From Petrolisthes cinctipes (Eukaryota > Arthropoda > Malacostraca > Decapoda > Porcellanidae): a stretch of 64,000 nucleotides of DNA. Location of the stretch: contig JAWQEG010001559.1 of assembly GCA_033782935.1 (NCBI GenBank), positions 2,357,001-2,421,000 on the forward strand, in the 5' to 3' direction. The notes under the pieces were generated by a model. That model was not told the DNA's origin. It saw only the letters and a program-made list of their open reading frames with translations, and made no database searches. The stretch's first letter is position 1. Each line of letters starts with the position of its first letter. Positions 46,141 through 58,434 of this stretch are shown here, piece by piece. The position numbers and the translations under genes were made by a program.

Positions 46141-46700
46141 TTGCCGCCTACAAGGTACTCCGGCGTAGTGTGTGTGTGGGGGGGGAGAAGGTGGGGTAGG
46201 AAAGAATGGTACGAGAGACAGGCATGGGCCAGGAGGAGTTATAGGGGATAACGAGACAAAGGAAGGGACGCATCGGGTAGGGCGGCCGTAAGGCCAGGGG
46301 GACGAGCCTTGGGGAGTACGTGGAGCATGTGGGTGCAGCCAGAGGTTGAAAATGGGAGGGGAAAAATAATACCAGAAAAGCAGGGCCCGTAAGGAAAGTA
46401 GGTAGTGACACGAGGAAACGGGAAGCAGGGAGAGAATCTGACAGGGCAGGGCGTAAGGAGCCAACAGACAGCACAAAAGAAGAAGTCCGAAAGACAGGAA
46501 GTGCCGGGAAGGGCAGCGTTACATTATGAATGCAATGTTGGAAGCGCACGAGCACTGGGGAGTGTATAACAACGCACAAAGCAATAATAATGGGAGGGAA
46601 AAGTGTGTATACGTGGTACCTTGTAGCGTGGGGCTTCCTCTTGGGGGGAGCCAGTCAGGGTCTTGAGGATGTCGTAGGGCCTAGTATGAGTGCTACTTAT

Positions 46701-46714
46701 ATCCGGGGTCACCA
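46701..46714 (-). promoter_or_regulatory. Primer-binding site of Gypsy (tRNA-Trp-like)
   Basis: Minus strand TGGTGACCCCGGAT, two bases after the LTR end (..TTACA). TGGTGACCCC matches the core used by CsRn1-type Gypsy elements that prime from tRNA-Trp. It defines the 5' end of the interrupted Gypsy. Confidence 0.6.
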
Positions 46715-46716
46715 AT

Positions 46717-47140
46717 TGTAATGGCAGGGTCACGTTACTACCGGATAGATGAACAGTAGACTCCAATACAGGGCACAGTTTATTATAATAGTAATACACA
46801 AGGTGGTGTAGAGAGAGCCTAAGGACAAGTAATAATAGCGTCCCGCTATCTGGACTGCAGAGTTGTTTGTAGTCGGTGCAGTGTGGCTTGTAGGTGTCTA
46901 GGCGATGCTTCAGAGTGACCATGCTGTAGCGTAGAGGCAGCAGAAGGTACGGTAGCAGGCAACGCAGTATAGGGGGAAGCAGACTGGTGTGGGAGCAAGT
47001 TGGGGAGACGTGCTGCCTCCTGGCTTAGCTCGTAGGTAGTGACCGAGCGTGGCAGGGTTGCCAGGTCGGACAGAACCGTTCCCGCCCAATGCTGACCGAA
47101 AACCCGCCCAATAGAAAACCCTTATAAATTTATTAACACA
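46717..47140 (-). repeat. 5' LTR of Gypsy (outer edge uncertain)
   Basis: Starts TGTAATGG on the plus strand next to the primer site. On the minus strand it contains AATAAA near 46785, a candidate polyadenylation signal, and AT-rich ATTTATAA near 47128, a candidate TATA region. No second copy was found in the window, so the outer edge near 47140 is a guess. Confidence 0.5.
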
Positions 47141-47345
47141 CACAGGCAAAATAATAATTAATAATTAAAAGACATAAAACTTTTGATATCCCAGAGGCAA
47201 ATAGTGTTCTTATATTTGAAAATGGAGCTGCTGCATTTTTCTTGTGTTGTTCTGTTTTAGTGTGGTCAACTAAGTCATTTTGATGGGCTCTAATCGTTGA
47301 TTTACAGAACTTGCAAGCTGCTTTTGTTGTATCACCCGGCAGCAT
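47133..47345 (-). pseudogene. Zinc-finger fragment (BED/U1-like)
   Basis: Minus strand: PGDTTKAACKFCKSTIRAHQ then DLVDHTKTEQHKKN. C-x2-C-x12-H-x5-H fits BED- or U1-type fingers at the N-terminus of transposase-derived proteins. The frame then loses character. It may be one exon of a domesticated or degraded hAT-type gene. Nothing else of such a gene was found nearby. Confidence 0.35.
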
Positions 47346-47388
47346 ATTCGTGAACTCTACTGTATACGGGTATATGTCAGTGCTTGAT

Positions 47389-47434
47389 TTAGTTAGGTTA
47401 GGTCCAGTTTAGGTTAGTTTAGGTTAGGTTAGGT
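47389..47434 (+). repeat. Degenerate TTAGG repeats
   Basis: Several TTAGG units (TTAGGTTAGG forms) with interruptions. TTAGG is the ancestral arthropod telomere repeat. It is directly next to the 3' tail of the family C LINE. Confidence 0.6.
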
Positions 47435-47481
47435 CATCTATCTATCTTTCTATAGCTCTGACGCCTCGTTCCTTCCGGGAA

Positions 47482-48651
47482 GCATTTTCCCGAACTTTAA
47501 CTGGATATGTGCCATAAGAGAAATTAGAGCCAATCACAGCCCGAGTATACTTTTCGGTGTGCCAGACGTACGGCGAAATTTAAACAAACCCTCGCTTCCC
47601 CACTCATGAGAGAGAGAGAGAGTAGGACGAGATGAGAGAGAAGATAGACAGATAGATAAATATATTATAAAAGAGAGGATAGGGAATTAATTACTACTAT
47701 GGTACATGTACTTAACATTGCTAAAATGACCAGATAGTTGCATTCTGAACCAGTTTTTATTCCACCAACCTACGTTATTTACCATACGAGAACTAAATCT
47801 GTCATCTCTGCATTAAAATTGTATTACAATATCACTATAGCTAATACATACGCAGGTGCAAATGAAGCGAATTTATGCTACCGACTGTACAATCGTACTA
47901 AAAAGAACGTAGAGCCCCTCATGAGAGAGAGAGAGAGAGCGTTCGTTCTACCAGGACGAGTCTCCTTGTACAGTATTTTCAGAAAAATGCATACGAACCA
48001 AATACAGTAATTTACAATAATCACACTCACGGACCAAATGATTTATTTGCATTATGATAAACACACACGCCCGAACAAGAAAAGAGGAAGAAGTCATGGA
48101 GTATTTTATAATAATTATCAATAGAGAAAGAAATAGGAACGAGCGAGGGGATTGCTTGATTCGTCGTTTGATTGGCTACCCAAAGAAACTATACACTCAG
48201 GTGGATTGGTTCTAATTTCTCCTATGAAGCATTTCATGAAAGTATGTTAGGGTATATTTCATATGAGAAATTAGATTAGAAGATAATAAAGGAATGGACG
48301 TGGTGTAAAATGAAGATGTTTATTAATATGGTAAAATGGAAGCTCTGCAGTGCCATTTCGCCTTTACATCAGCACCACTTTGGTGTCATAAAATTTGTTT
48401 TCTTCTGAGTTGTTTTTAGTAGTAATGCTCTATTCTCTTTTCCTATGTATAGTAGTAATGCTCTATCCTCTCTTTTATAATATATCTATCTATCTATCTT
48501 TCTATCTTCACTCTCTCTCTCTCTCATGAGTGGGGAAGCGGGGGTTTGTTTACATTTCGTCGTACGTCTGGCACACCGAGAAGTCAACTCGGGCTGTGAT
48601 TGGCTCTAATTTCTCCTATGGCACATACCCAGTTAAACTTCGGGAAAATGC
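47482..48651. mobile_element. Long-TIR DNA element, copy 2
   Basis: Nearly identical to 24516-25683 across its whole 1170 bp. Flanked by TTCCGGGAA (47473-47481) and CTCCGGGAA (48652-48660), a 9-bp duplication with one mismatch. Inserted in the 3' UTR of the family C LINE; skipping it reconnects sequence colinear with copy 2 of that LINE. Confidence 0.8.
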
Positions 48652-50968
48652 CTCCGGGAACTCCCCCCAAGCGGGTGGCCACGGCAGAAGTGCCTCCAGT
48701 TCTCCCTGTTCCAACACTCCCTCCATACTTGGTCAAGCCCTCCTCTACCCCTCATGTTTCTCTCCTTTACATACTCTGTTCTGCCATCTAACCGGAGGTC
48801 TGCCTCTCACACCAGGTCCTACAACTTTACTTCCATACACCTTCTTTACAAACTCCTCACCTTGCATTCTCTCTACATGTCCAAACCATCTCAATGTATC
48901 ACGCTTCACTCTCTCAACCACTCAACATTCAATACCAATTGCCTTCTCACTCATACCACATCTCTCATATACACTCTCATTACTTTCTCCATCCCACCTA
49001 GTAAGTCCACATGCTCCTCTCAAGTAACTCATTTCCACCACACCTATTCTAGACTGATGGGCCCTACTCCATGTCCATGTCTCAGACGCATATGTCAGTG
49101 TTGGCAGGATTATACTATTTCGTAGTCCCCTTTTCACTTCCATACTCACACTTCTACCCTTCATAATCCTCCCCAGTGATCCTATGACCTTTTCTACCCC
49201 TCATTGCTCTCTCCCTAATTTATCCTTCCATACTCCCATGTTTACACATAACTGTACCCAGGTACTTAAACTCCTTCACTTCCTCCATCCTCTCACCTCT
49301 CAGAGTTATCTCGCACTTTGTCCCAGTTGGTACTCCCACTCTGTAAGGTGTAGCAAAGTCAATCACTTCAGTTTCTGCTCTCTCAAATACCATCACTTTA
49401 CTTTTACCAACATTCACCTTCAGTTTCCTTCGTTTACACACAGACTGAAATTCGTCCACCACTCTCTGTAACTCCCTTTCACTCTCAGCCATCAACACAG
49501 TGTCATCCGCAAATAAACTGGCCGCCAAGGACCAATTTGCTTCATTCAGCCTCAACTTCACCCCCAGACCATTCACTTTGGCTTTCATCTCTCTCATACA
49601 ACCATCCATATATATATTGAACAGCCATGGTGACATAACACACCCCTGTCTCAGCCCTACACTAATATTAAAACTCTCACTTAGATCACCCTCTACCATA
49701 CACATGCTTTTGCACCTGCATATAAGGCCTCAAAGCCCTTCAGCAAAGATCCCCCGACACCATAAATTCTCAATACCTCTGACATAGCTTTCCTATCAAC
49801 CATATCGTATGTCTTCTCCAAGTCCATGAAGGCAGCATACAACTTCCTACCCATCCCAATGTATTTCTCCACTATTGATTTTAATGCAAATATCTGGTCC
49901 ACACATCCTCTACCCTTTCTGAACCCTCCCTGCTCCTCACTAACTTTATTCCCTGTTACATCAACCAGTCTCTCAGTAAGAACCTTCCCATACACCATCC
50001 CCGATACACTAAGAAGGCTTATTCCCCTATAGCTACCACACTCCTCCTTACTTCCCTTTCCCTTATACAAAGGTACAATTATGGCTCTTCTCCAATCCTC
50101 TGGCACCTCTCCCTACCTCCAAGCCAATGTACATATAAGCCACATCCACTCCACCACTACCTCCCCCACACACTTTAAAATTTCAGCAGTTATCCCATCC
50201 ACCCCAGGTGCCTTTCCCATCTTCAACTTTCCTATTGCTTTCCTAACCTCTTCCCTTCCTAAATCTCCCTGTACACCTTGTCGTCTACCACCTGCCTCCA
50301 TCCCCATGCATGTCATCACCGCCTCCCCTCCCGTCCCCCCATTCATCAGACCATCAAAATGCCTCTTCCACACTTCTTTCACTTCTTCACTTCTACTCAC
50401 AGTAACTCCATCTTCTCTCTTCATTCTCACGCTACCAGACTTTCCTTCTCCTCTTTCTATTTTAACATCCTTCCAGAATAATTTCTTGTTTCCTTTAAAC
50501 TTTTCACTCAGTTTCATGCCAAACTCCTCATCCACTCTCCTTTTACTCTCACTCACCATCCTCTTCACTTGTCTCTTACATACATTGTATTTTCTCTTCC
50601 ACCTCTCTTTAACTTCCTCTGACACATTCCTCTGTAATGTTCTCCTATATGTCTTCCTTTTCTTCTCTACAGCATCTTTCACTTCATCTGACCACCAAGC
50701 ACTCCCTTTCTTGCCCCTCTTCTGTGCCTTATATCCGACTACCTCTGCTGCTGTTCTCATTACTATTGTCTTAAACACTTCATACACCTCATTCACTCCC
50801 ATTCCCTCCCCCATACCTCCAGCACCTCACTCACCCTTATATACCTCTCTGTACTCACTGTCATTCAATCTTCCACTTGCCACCTCCCTCTTCTTCCCCC
50901 CTCTATACTTCCTAACATACTCCCATTTTGCCCTTACTCTAATCCTTGCCAACACCGCATAGTGGTTG
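48652..50968 (-). pseudogene. LINE C copy 1 ORF2
   Basis: Minus strand, high to low: GKMGKAPGVDGITAEI-type start of RT near 50200, EDWRRAIIVPLYKGKGSKEE, CGSYRGISLLSVSGMVYGKV, GGFRKGRGCVDQIFALKS, FMDLEKTYDMVDRKAMSEVL, GLRQGCVMSPWLFNIYMDGC, LFADDTVLMAE (FADD at 49513-49502), KRRKLKVNVGKSKVMVFERA, then the C-terminal TYASETWTWSRAHQSRIGVV and YLRGACGLTRWDGESNESVY. Several frameshifts. No RNase H follows. It copies element RNA at the nicked target. Confidence 0.8.
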
Positions 50969-51426
50969 GGTCATTGAAAGTAAAAAAAGCTGGGAAAGAC
51001 AATGAAACTATTTTAAAGATTACCCCATGGTTGGTTTTATCATTATAACCCAAACGTTATTCTCCTTCCAACCACCACCATTTTGGCCCAGCAGTAAGCG
51101 GTGATGCCACATATCCCGCCAGACTTCACGAAAATGCAACTCGACACACTTACAATCAATTCTTTCAACCCATCTTCCTGTTCCCACTCTTTGTTGTAAT
51201 GCTTTCCATATTTAGCCCACTACCTCATCTTCACAAACTAGCTAACTCACACATCTAACTCCTTCCACTGGCTCTGGTAAACTGGACTGAACTCTGTTTA
51301 GCGTGGGTCTCCCTGTGGCCGCTGGCCGAAAGGTAGATCCCCGTATGTAGGTCCTGGAAGCATAGGGATCAGGATGCCCGGATGTGTAGGTGCAGGGAGC
51401 TTGGGGATAAGGTATGTGCTTGGGGT
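50969..51426. other. No gene seen
   Basis: Mixed-composition spacer between a LINE C 5' truncation and a LINE A fragment. The GC-rich part 51296-51420 is not recognised. Confidence 0.4.
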
Positions 51427-51640
51427 CACTACAGTATATTTTTGGATATTCAAAAAGCATACAACATGACATGGCGTAACGGACTACTACAGAAACTTCA
51501 TGCCTACGGCTTAAGGGATAATTTGCCTATATTTATCTGTAACTTCCTTGCTGACAGAACATTTTCTGTCATGTTGCCCTATAACGTAACATCCGGCATA
51601 TTTGTCCAAGAAAATGGGGTGCCCTAAGGAAGTGTGCTTA

Positions 51641-53030
51641 GCCAAGGCCGTCTCTATGTACAGGCCGCAGTGTAGCCCCAATCAGCTGATCGTGTCGTGT
51701 CGTCACACCCGGAGTCATAACACACAGCAGCGGGACGAGTATCCAGTGTCCACTATCCTACCCAGTTGGCTTGTAGCGGTGGTTCGTGTACAGTGTTTCA
51801 GGTAAATATACACACTTTTCACTGTATAATCATAATGAATCTTAACTCATTCACCTTAAGGACAATTAGAAGCAATTTGCGTTCTTAATTCTTATGTGTA
51901 TTTAAGTAGAAAGAGCGAAAATAAGCCCCAAAAGAAAAATTCAAATACGGTAAGGTATAATACTGGCAGTTGAGTGTATCTGTAGAAACGTGTGTATTTT
52001 TAAGAAATTATCTAGTTTATTCTTTTCGTTTCTGTGTTCATGAGTGCCACAGGTATTTCTGATACTGTATTTATCATTACATATCTTGAAGAAGCAGCTA
52101 TAAGAGGGGATAATTATGTCTAGCATACCATATCCGGCATCGCTATGGCTAGTGTGTGCCTGTGAAACTCCTGGATTTTATATTTCATTGTAATAAAGTG
52201 GCTCTCACGTTGCTTTTTCCATTGTATTCTATATTCTATAGTCTTAAAAATAGAAGAATATAAACAGAAAATAATTGGAACAAGTATGCTACCATAATGA
52301 CAATCTAAAAAATCCAGGCATGTTTAAGCAGGACACAATAAACTATGATATAGTGCATTTTATTATTGAATGTATTTCAGACGATATAAATACTATCACT
52401 AGTGAGATAATGGAAACTGACTATAACTAACAACTGTTAACAACTGTTCTCCTAAGTTAGGTGTACAGTGTATGGTGGGGTAGTTTGAAATTACATTTTA
52501 CAGTACTGTACTAGTCTATTTGTTATAGTTCTGAAGTCAGGTCTTTTCGATTTGGTGACAGAATTTCTCCATCAAACCTTCACAATTAATATAGTTTTGT
52601 GTACTGATTACAGATACCAGTATACCATTAATTTTCTGAAGAAATCAAAGGAAGTAACTGAAAAAAGGTTAGGTTAGGAATCTTTTCGATTTGGTGATAG
52701 CAACATTTTCCTATGAAACCTTCAAAAATAATATCGCTTTGTGTGCTGATTACAGATAAAGGATGATGTGCTTTAGGCCTAGGCCAACTAGTTTAGTGTA
52801 TGGCTGCTGGTACGGTAAATTGACAATCATCTTTCATTTTCAGGTGCCATGCTGCTGCTGCAGATTATGTAGGCTACATTCCAATTGAATAATTAATGAT
52901 GAAGGATGGTATAGAGTAGAATAGAGACCCTATATTTTATATAGGGTCTGTAGAGCAGAGAAAGCCATCGAGTTATTAGCGCGAGCTAACATTCACACTG
53001 CGGCCTGTACATACATAGAGACGGGTTGGC
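51641..53030. mobile_element. TIR element inside LINE A copy 2 (TA target)
   Basis: Ends GCCAAGGCCGTCTCTATGTA from 51641 and GCCAACCCGTCTCTATGTAT reading back from 53030; both continue into CAGGCCGCAGTGT. TA at 51639-51640 and 53031-53032. The insertion lies in the codons after PQGSVLS, and the LINE continues as PTLF on the other side within one base. No coding frame inside. A perfect 11-bp-stem hairpin sits at 52925-52949. Tc1/mariner-like by target, non-autonomous. Confidence 0.65.
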
Positions 53031-53181
53031 TAAGCCCGACTCTTTTCCGTGTTGCTATTAATGATATTCTGTCATCAGCTTCCGTTCCCCGAAATCTTAA
53101 ATACTCACTGTTTTCTGACGATTGTGCGTTGTGGCACTCACCCCACAATGTTCAATTTTCGGCTGGGCAGATTCAACCGCT

Positions 53182-53548
53182 GTGAGGGTGGAGTCGCTCA
53201 GGAATGCTCATATGCCACATCATAAATAACTGGGCTATACTAATATGCGTGACATTTATAAAATGCTACACAAAAGACGTAAACACATTCCAATACCATC
53301 TTAATTCAAGCTGCAATATGCAGGATAAAACAGTAAGGTTAAATATTACGATATTTATAAACCGAGAGAGAAAATGTAGCACCAGTGCTGCCGACCCATA
53401 CATATAGTCACCTGTCAGGTCAGGTCGCGGCCACGCGTAGACCAACCCCAGGCTGAATATATGGCAACGCTTTAATTAAAGGGCTAGATGACCAGACATT
53501 CCAGAGCGGCCACGCCTTCAAGGGCCAAGATACAGTGGTTGGACTATA
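53182..53548. other. Insertion of unknown type in LINE A copy 2
   Basis: The LINE codons IQPL break at 53181 and resume as ALDSVHQW at 53549. The 367 bp between has no inverted ends, tail or target duplication that I can see; it may be a degraded SINE or more than one piece. Confidence 0.5.
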
Positions 53549-54430
53549 GCACTTGACTCTGTTCATCAGTGGGCCTCGCAGTGGGGTTTTAAGTTTTCTG
53601 TACCGAAATGTGTCAGCATTGTTCTCACACGTAAACGTAGAGTACCTGATTTGCATATTACTTTAGATAATCAGCCGACACCCTTTCAAAATTCTGTAAG
53701 ATTCTTAGACCTACATTTTGACCGTAGGCTTAATTGGAAAAGTATTGGCCTTGGGGTGGTCATCCGAGATACCACTGCGTTTGCATTTAATATTGTAGAT
53801 GCCATGATTTTGGGGTCCAGAATTGTTCGTGCAATTTGAAGTGTTGTGATGTGTGAAGAATTGTGTGTATGGAGAGGATAGTGAGTGTAGTGTTTATTTG
53901 GTATGGTTATGTGTGTGTATTTATTGGGTTTTCCTGGAGCCCAAGTGTGTGGGAGGCAGAAAGGTATGGTCCAGCAACCGTGGTCTGGGAGAGAAAATAG
54001 TACCCAGGAGTACAGTACATGAGTCTTCCGTTACGTCGGTGGTAGTACAGCCCTGGCTCGGGGTTGCCTACCCCTCCTACCTAACTGGCCCTCTGCATAT
54101 CGCCACCATTGCAGAGAGGAAGTTGATCTAGCCAGATTAATGATGAATTGTACTCTATTGACACATTTATTACCATACATCAATAATAGTTTCCCACCAC
54201 AATGCAAATCCTGTGGTGTGGTGCTATCAGTCAGTCACATAATTTTGTAGTGTAGTAAGTATTGCTGGAGAGCGCCAGCCTCTGGCTGTCTTTTGCAGGG
54301 TAAATCAAGTTTCCATGAATCTGAACTCTGTCTTGCGTGATGGAGATTCTGGTATGATTGATAAATTGATGACTTTCTTGAAAGAGTCCGAACTATCCAG
54401 AGAGTTGACTTAGATTTTATTATATGTGTG

Positions 54431-56372
54431 GATGGTTATTGGGTTTTATTGTACATATTTATACTTGTGTTTTTAGTATATCATGTGTACACCCTGTAAA
54501 AAATTATTCGGCACCCCCATGCTCTGATACTTTTCGCAACGATCACTGATACGGAAGCCGTGACTACATGGCGTGGTTGGTACCCCTGTACCCTTCCCCC
54601 TCCTCCCTCTCTTTGAAATAGATCAGAAATGCAAACACACTAACAAGTGCGAACTCTTCTCCGTGAAGGGGGAGTTTAACAATATGGCCGTTTCAAAGAG
54701 TATGTGCGCGTTAAAGAATTCTCCGAGTTCCGGGTCTTTTCAAAGTAACGATAACCAGGATTATATTACATGTTTTTAAGCCTCTAGGAGTCTAGGCAAT
54801 ATGACAAATATAACAATACCAACAGGTAATATAATGATAGCCTATACCTGACAGTCAGTATAAATATCTGCTTGGCAACCAACGACTGTGGGTTACAAAA
54901 CTGTAAATGCTACATTTTCACAATGGAAGGATATAAACGTATTAAACCATTTCAACGGTCAGAGGAGTAACTATGTTAACGTAAAGTAATATAAGGCTAC
55001 ATATTTATATGTGCATTACAGTAGTGTTATTATTAGGCTCAGTACTGTGATCAATATGACGTATAGGAAATAAATCACGAAAAGGGGAATGATTCACAAA
55101 TCAGTAGTATGATAAACACGATAAGACTGATCCACGTGGTGATGGGCAGGACCATTTTTGTGAGATAGTAGTTTTAGCTTAGACGATTGCCTAAAGTCAC
55201 GGTGCTCGATTTGCATACAATGTATCGAAAATGCTGGTAGCGGGAGTTGTTCAACCTGCAACGAGTAAAACATGGAATTAAGCAATAAGAGTTGTAATGG
55301 TGGCTTCAATTCCCAGATATGACACTCGAGATTAAGACTTCAGAGAAAACACCTGTTATTAAACAATGTTATTAACGTGGGGGTCATACATTAATTATTG
55401 ATGGAATAAATTTAAAGTTCATTCTCATGCATAATATTTACTTTTATCAACCAATAAACCATGGTCTTGTGTTTGGCTTTTCCGTATACAGTAATACCTA
55501 AATACACTGTAGTACCCTGGCATATGATCAGTCAGGTTTTTATAACAAAATATTATATAATCATCTTTAACCTTAGATCTACCCCAGGTAACAAAGATTA
55601 TAATTATATACGATTGTGCTGCTGTTGTCAACTCTACTGCAGTGCTTGCTAAAGATCGTGAGGCATAACTTTTTTCATGAAGCACATTTTCAATTCTTAA
55701 GACATTATAGAATGGTTCGAACCTCACAAGGCTGGACTACACTACAGATAACTGGCAACGCAGCAGACGAGGGATACCAACCACTTACCGAAACTCGGTT
55801 GAGGATTCAATTTTCTTCGTGCGGTGTGTCATATTTTATCGCGCAGTTAGAGTGCCAAATAATAATTATAGGGTGTACAATAAATCTTGATTATCAGGAC
55901 TAATTTTAAGTGTATTTTATATATAAATTTATTTGTATATATTAGCTTCATTTATTTATACATATGAGATTAGCTTGTTATAAATTGTAAATTTCTTTAT
56001 TTTTTGCTCTGAATATTGGCATAATAATGAGGATCACAAATGACGTATGCGAGGAGGTGTTCATCTTGAAGCAATCCTCGCATACTGATGTGTCTTTCAT
56101 TATGCACATGAGCCAGCATCTATGACTGGGGTGGCATATTTGTTTACATTTATGTCATCCTGGGATCGCAAGGTCATGGATGCTGTACTTGCAAGCCTAA
56201 TAGCCATAGCAGGGGTGATGGTAAAAAAAAAAAAAAGTCAACTTCGTAATGTTTCATAGGCGATGTAAATGTAGAGTAATGTGTGTGTGTGTGTACAGAG
56301 GTGTATGTGGAGAAGTGTGCATGTGCGTTATTGATACGTGTGCGTGTAGACTACCTTACCCATTTGTTCTTT
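54431..56372. other. No gene seen
   Basis: AT-rich spacer. Short frames on both strands (for example 55616-55903 and 55425-55727) have no recognisable motif. An A13 run is at 56223-56236 and (GT)n at 56281-56294. Confidence 0.4.
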
Positions 56373-57478
56373 TCAATTTGAATCTTTACAGGATTGAGTC
56401 AAGCTCGTAATGTCACTTTTTTTAAATCCAGTTATCATACAGTTTTTAAATGTATGTATAATTTTGGCACACACCATCTCTGGTAACGCGTTCCATTGAC
56501 CTATTACTCTATTTGTAAAGCTATATTTCTGTGCATCTTTGTCTCCTCTGGTTTTAATTAATTTCTTACTGTGGCCTCTCATTGTAGGGATCCCTTGTTG
56601 ACACAAATTTTCTACATCTATCATTCCTTTTTCTGTGACACATTTGTACACCATAATCATGTCTCTTCTCTTTCGTCTTTCTTCCAGTTTAGGTAATTAT
56701 TGTTTCTCTAGTGTTTCTTCATACCTGAATTCTATTTGGCTTGGTACCCATCTTGATGATGATCTTTGTACCTTTGTTTATTTTGGGGATATGTTTCTTT
56801 AAATGTGGGTTCCATACTACTGCAGCATATTCCAAGATAGGCCTTGTAAAGGATGTGATTATTTTCTTGACCAATTCTTCATCTATAATTACTTTAAGTA
56901 ATATTTACTCTTAAATTTCCTAACAATGTATACATGTTTATCACTTTATCATTTATATGATCATCTGGTGTTCATTTTTTATTTAACGTTACCCCTAAGT
57001 CTCTCTCTTTCTCTGTTTCATTTAACATTTTATTACCAAACTTGTACGGCCAATTTCGTCTTCTCACACTTCTTCCAAACTTAATAACATGACACTTCTC
57101 TGCATTAAACTCCATCTGCCATTTATTACTCCAGTCACCCATTTTGTCCAAGTCTTCTTGTAACTTTTCAGCAGTCTTCATAATTAATTGTTCTTTGTAC
57201 CTTCTGTATCATCAGTAAACATATTCATATTAGTGCCATCTGTAATATTTACTCCAATATTATCTTTAAAAGTTAAGAACATAATTGGTGCCAATACTGA
57301 GCTCTGAGAAACTCCACATGTGACCTTCAGCCATGGAGAATAGATCCCTCTTAGTACTGTTCTCATTTTTCTTCCCATTAGAAAATCTTCCATCCATTAT
57401 AGTTATTTTCATTGCACTCCTCTATTATGTCGTAATTTCCTTATAATCCTTTGATGCGGAACTCTGTCATCAAAAGCT
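56373..57478 (-). pseudogene. CR1-like LINE fragment, RT palm to C-terminus
   Basis: Minus strand from 57478: a 5'-truncated start at AFDDRVPHQRIIRKLR, then WLKVTCGVSQSSVLAPIMFL (usual PQGSVL), MNMFTDDTEG (active-site FADD changed to FTDD), WSNKWQMEFNAEKCHVIKFG, ETEKERDLGVT, and a C-terminal KYSFTNRVIGQWNALPEMV. Motif style fits CR1-type LINEs. Several frameshifts. It lies in the same orientation about 70 bp downstream of a probable host exon, so it may sit in an intron. Confidence 0.65.
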
Positions 57479-57547
57479 TACAAAAAAAATACAACATAAG
57501 GGAGGCGTGATTGTTTGCATATGTGTGTCAACAGATAAGACCTTTAC

Positions 57548-57735
57548 CACAGACTCATATATGTACCTCCAGTAGCAGAATCCCAGGATACATGGCACAC
57601 AGGTGGACAGGGCGAGGAAATTCCAACGGGGCACCAACCAGACCGCCAGGGAAACAGTACACATACCAAACGTCCAAGCGATGAATGACAACATCACGGA
57701 AAGGGCTCGGTGCTCAACAGGGGTCAACTCAAGGT
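57548..57735 (-). CDS. Exon of an SLC22-type organic cation transporter
   Basis: A 188-bp minus-strand exon between an AG acceptor (57737-57736) and a GTAAAG donor (57547-57542). It reads LELTPVEHRALSVMLSFIAW, TFGMCTVSLAVWLVPRWNFL, then ALSTCVPCILGFCYWRYIYE. The E-x3-(P)-HR motif, two hydrophobic segments, W-x3-L.L.T..P and YW.YI.ES are the middle of SLC22 major-facilitator transporters, which carry organic ions across the plasma membrane. The segment has no stop. Other exons were not found in the window, so the gene may be spread over a larger region or this exon may be a relic. Confidence 0.55.
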
Positions 57736-57988
57736 CTGGATAGTCATGGACAATAATAATCATCCACATTGGGGTGACTCATTTAGGCTACCTGTTAGCC
57801 GAGAAGCATTCCAATAAGTGGGTTAAGTACCACCTTCCAACTTGAAGTAATTTACTACAAGCAGCTACTCACTATTCATATGATAACACGTACACATTCA
57901 TATTATTATAAATATTCATATTTTTACCAGAGGAAAGGGTGACTATGGTAAATATTCTTTTTATCTTCAGGAGGGAAGAGTAGCTTGG

Positions 57989-58092
<104 letters not shown>

Positions 58093-58434
58093 CTCACGAG
58101 TTGTGGCAGAGCTGCAGGGAAATGAAAATTTATGCATTTCTAAGCAAAAAATACTCCATAAATATGTGTGCTTCAACCCTTAAACTGTGGGTGACAACAT
58201 AAGTCGACACCACCAACAAGTATGGGTAACCGCGGATGACGACATAAGTCGATAGCACAGTTTTCAAATTTGTTCGTCCCCTGACATACTTGATTATGCT
58301 CTCAATAGAGGGTGTTTGTGCTTTGGAGCAGCTCACGAGTCACACCAGCCTTGTACAGCCAGTGTAGGAATAGCTCTCAGTATTTGAGGATGTATTTTTA
58401 GCGCTCTGCTTGTGCACTAATTGCCATATATGTA

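Larger units (their letters stand above)
45287..46700 (-). other. Gypsy leader, repeat-rich
   Basis: GC-rich region between the LINE and the primer site. It holds two repeat sets (45443-45605 and 45903-46140). Minus-strand open frames at 46021-46580 show no recognisable domain and are probably incidental to composition. Confidence 0.45.
47439..50968 (-). mobile_element. LINE family C copy 1, split by a DNA element
   Basis: A LINE without RNase H. The 3' end is a (GATA)n-like tail at about 47439-47458 and a conserved stretch GACGCCTCGTTCC.. also found at the 3' end of copy 2 (60293). After the inserted long-TIR element (47482-48651) the body continues to 50968, where it is 5'-truncated in the endonuclease (HYAVLARIRVRAKWEYVR). 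RTE-like by overall form; clade uncertain. Confidence 0.75.
51427..54430 (+). mobile_element. LINE family A copy 2, with two insertions
   Basis: RT pieces colinear with copy 1: FLDIQKAYNMTWRNGLLQKL from about 51434 and YGLRDNLPIFICNFL, then INDILSSASVPRNLKYSLFS with SDDCALWHS near 53112 (YADD changed to FSDD), then ALDSVHQWASQWGFKFSVPK from 53549, and a C-terminal knuckle CKSCGVVLSVSHIIL near 54208-54250. The pieces are separated by inserts 51641-53030 and about 53182-53548. The thumb and RNase H between 53760 and 54090 are largely unreadable. Dead copy. Confidence 0.7.

Noticed and set aside
46021..46580. Two overlapping minus-strand frames of about 150 codons
   Set aside because: They lie in the Gypsy leader, overlap each other in different frames and show no domain.
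48530..50962. Long plus-strand Ser/Pro/Leu-rich frames (for example 50081-50962)
   Set aside because: They are antisense shadows of the family C LINE ORF2.
58156..58262. piggyBac end suggested by GTGGGTGACAACATAAGTCG and a nearby direct repeat
   Set aside because: Only one side and no matching TTAA-flanked partner could be found.
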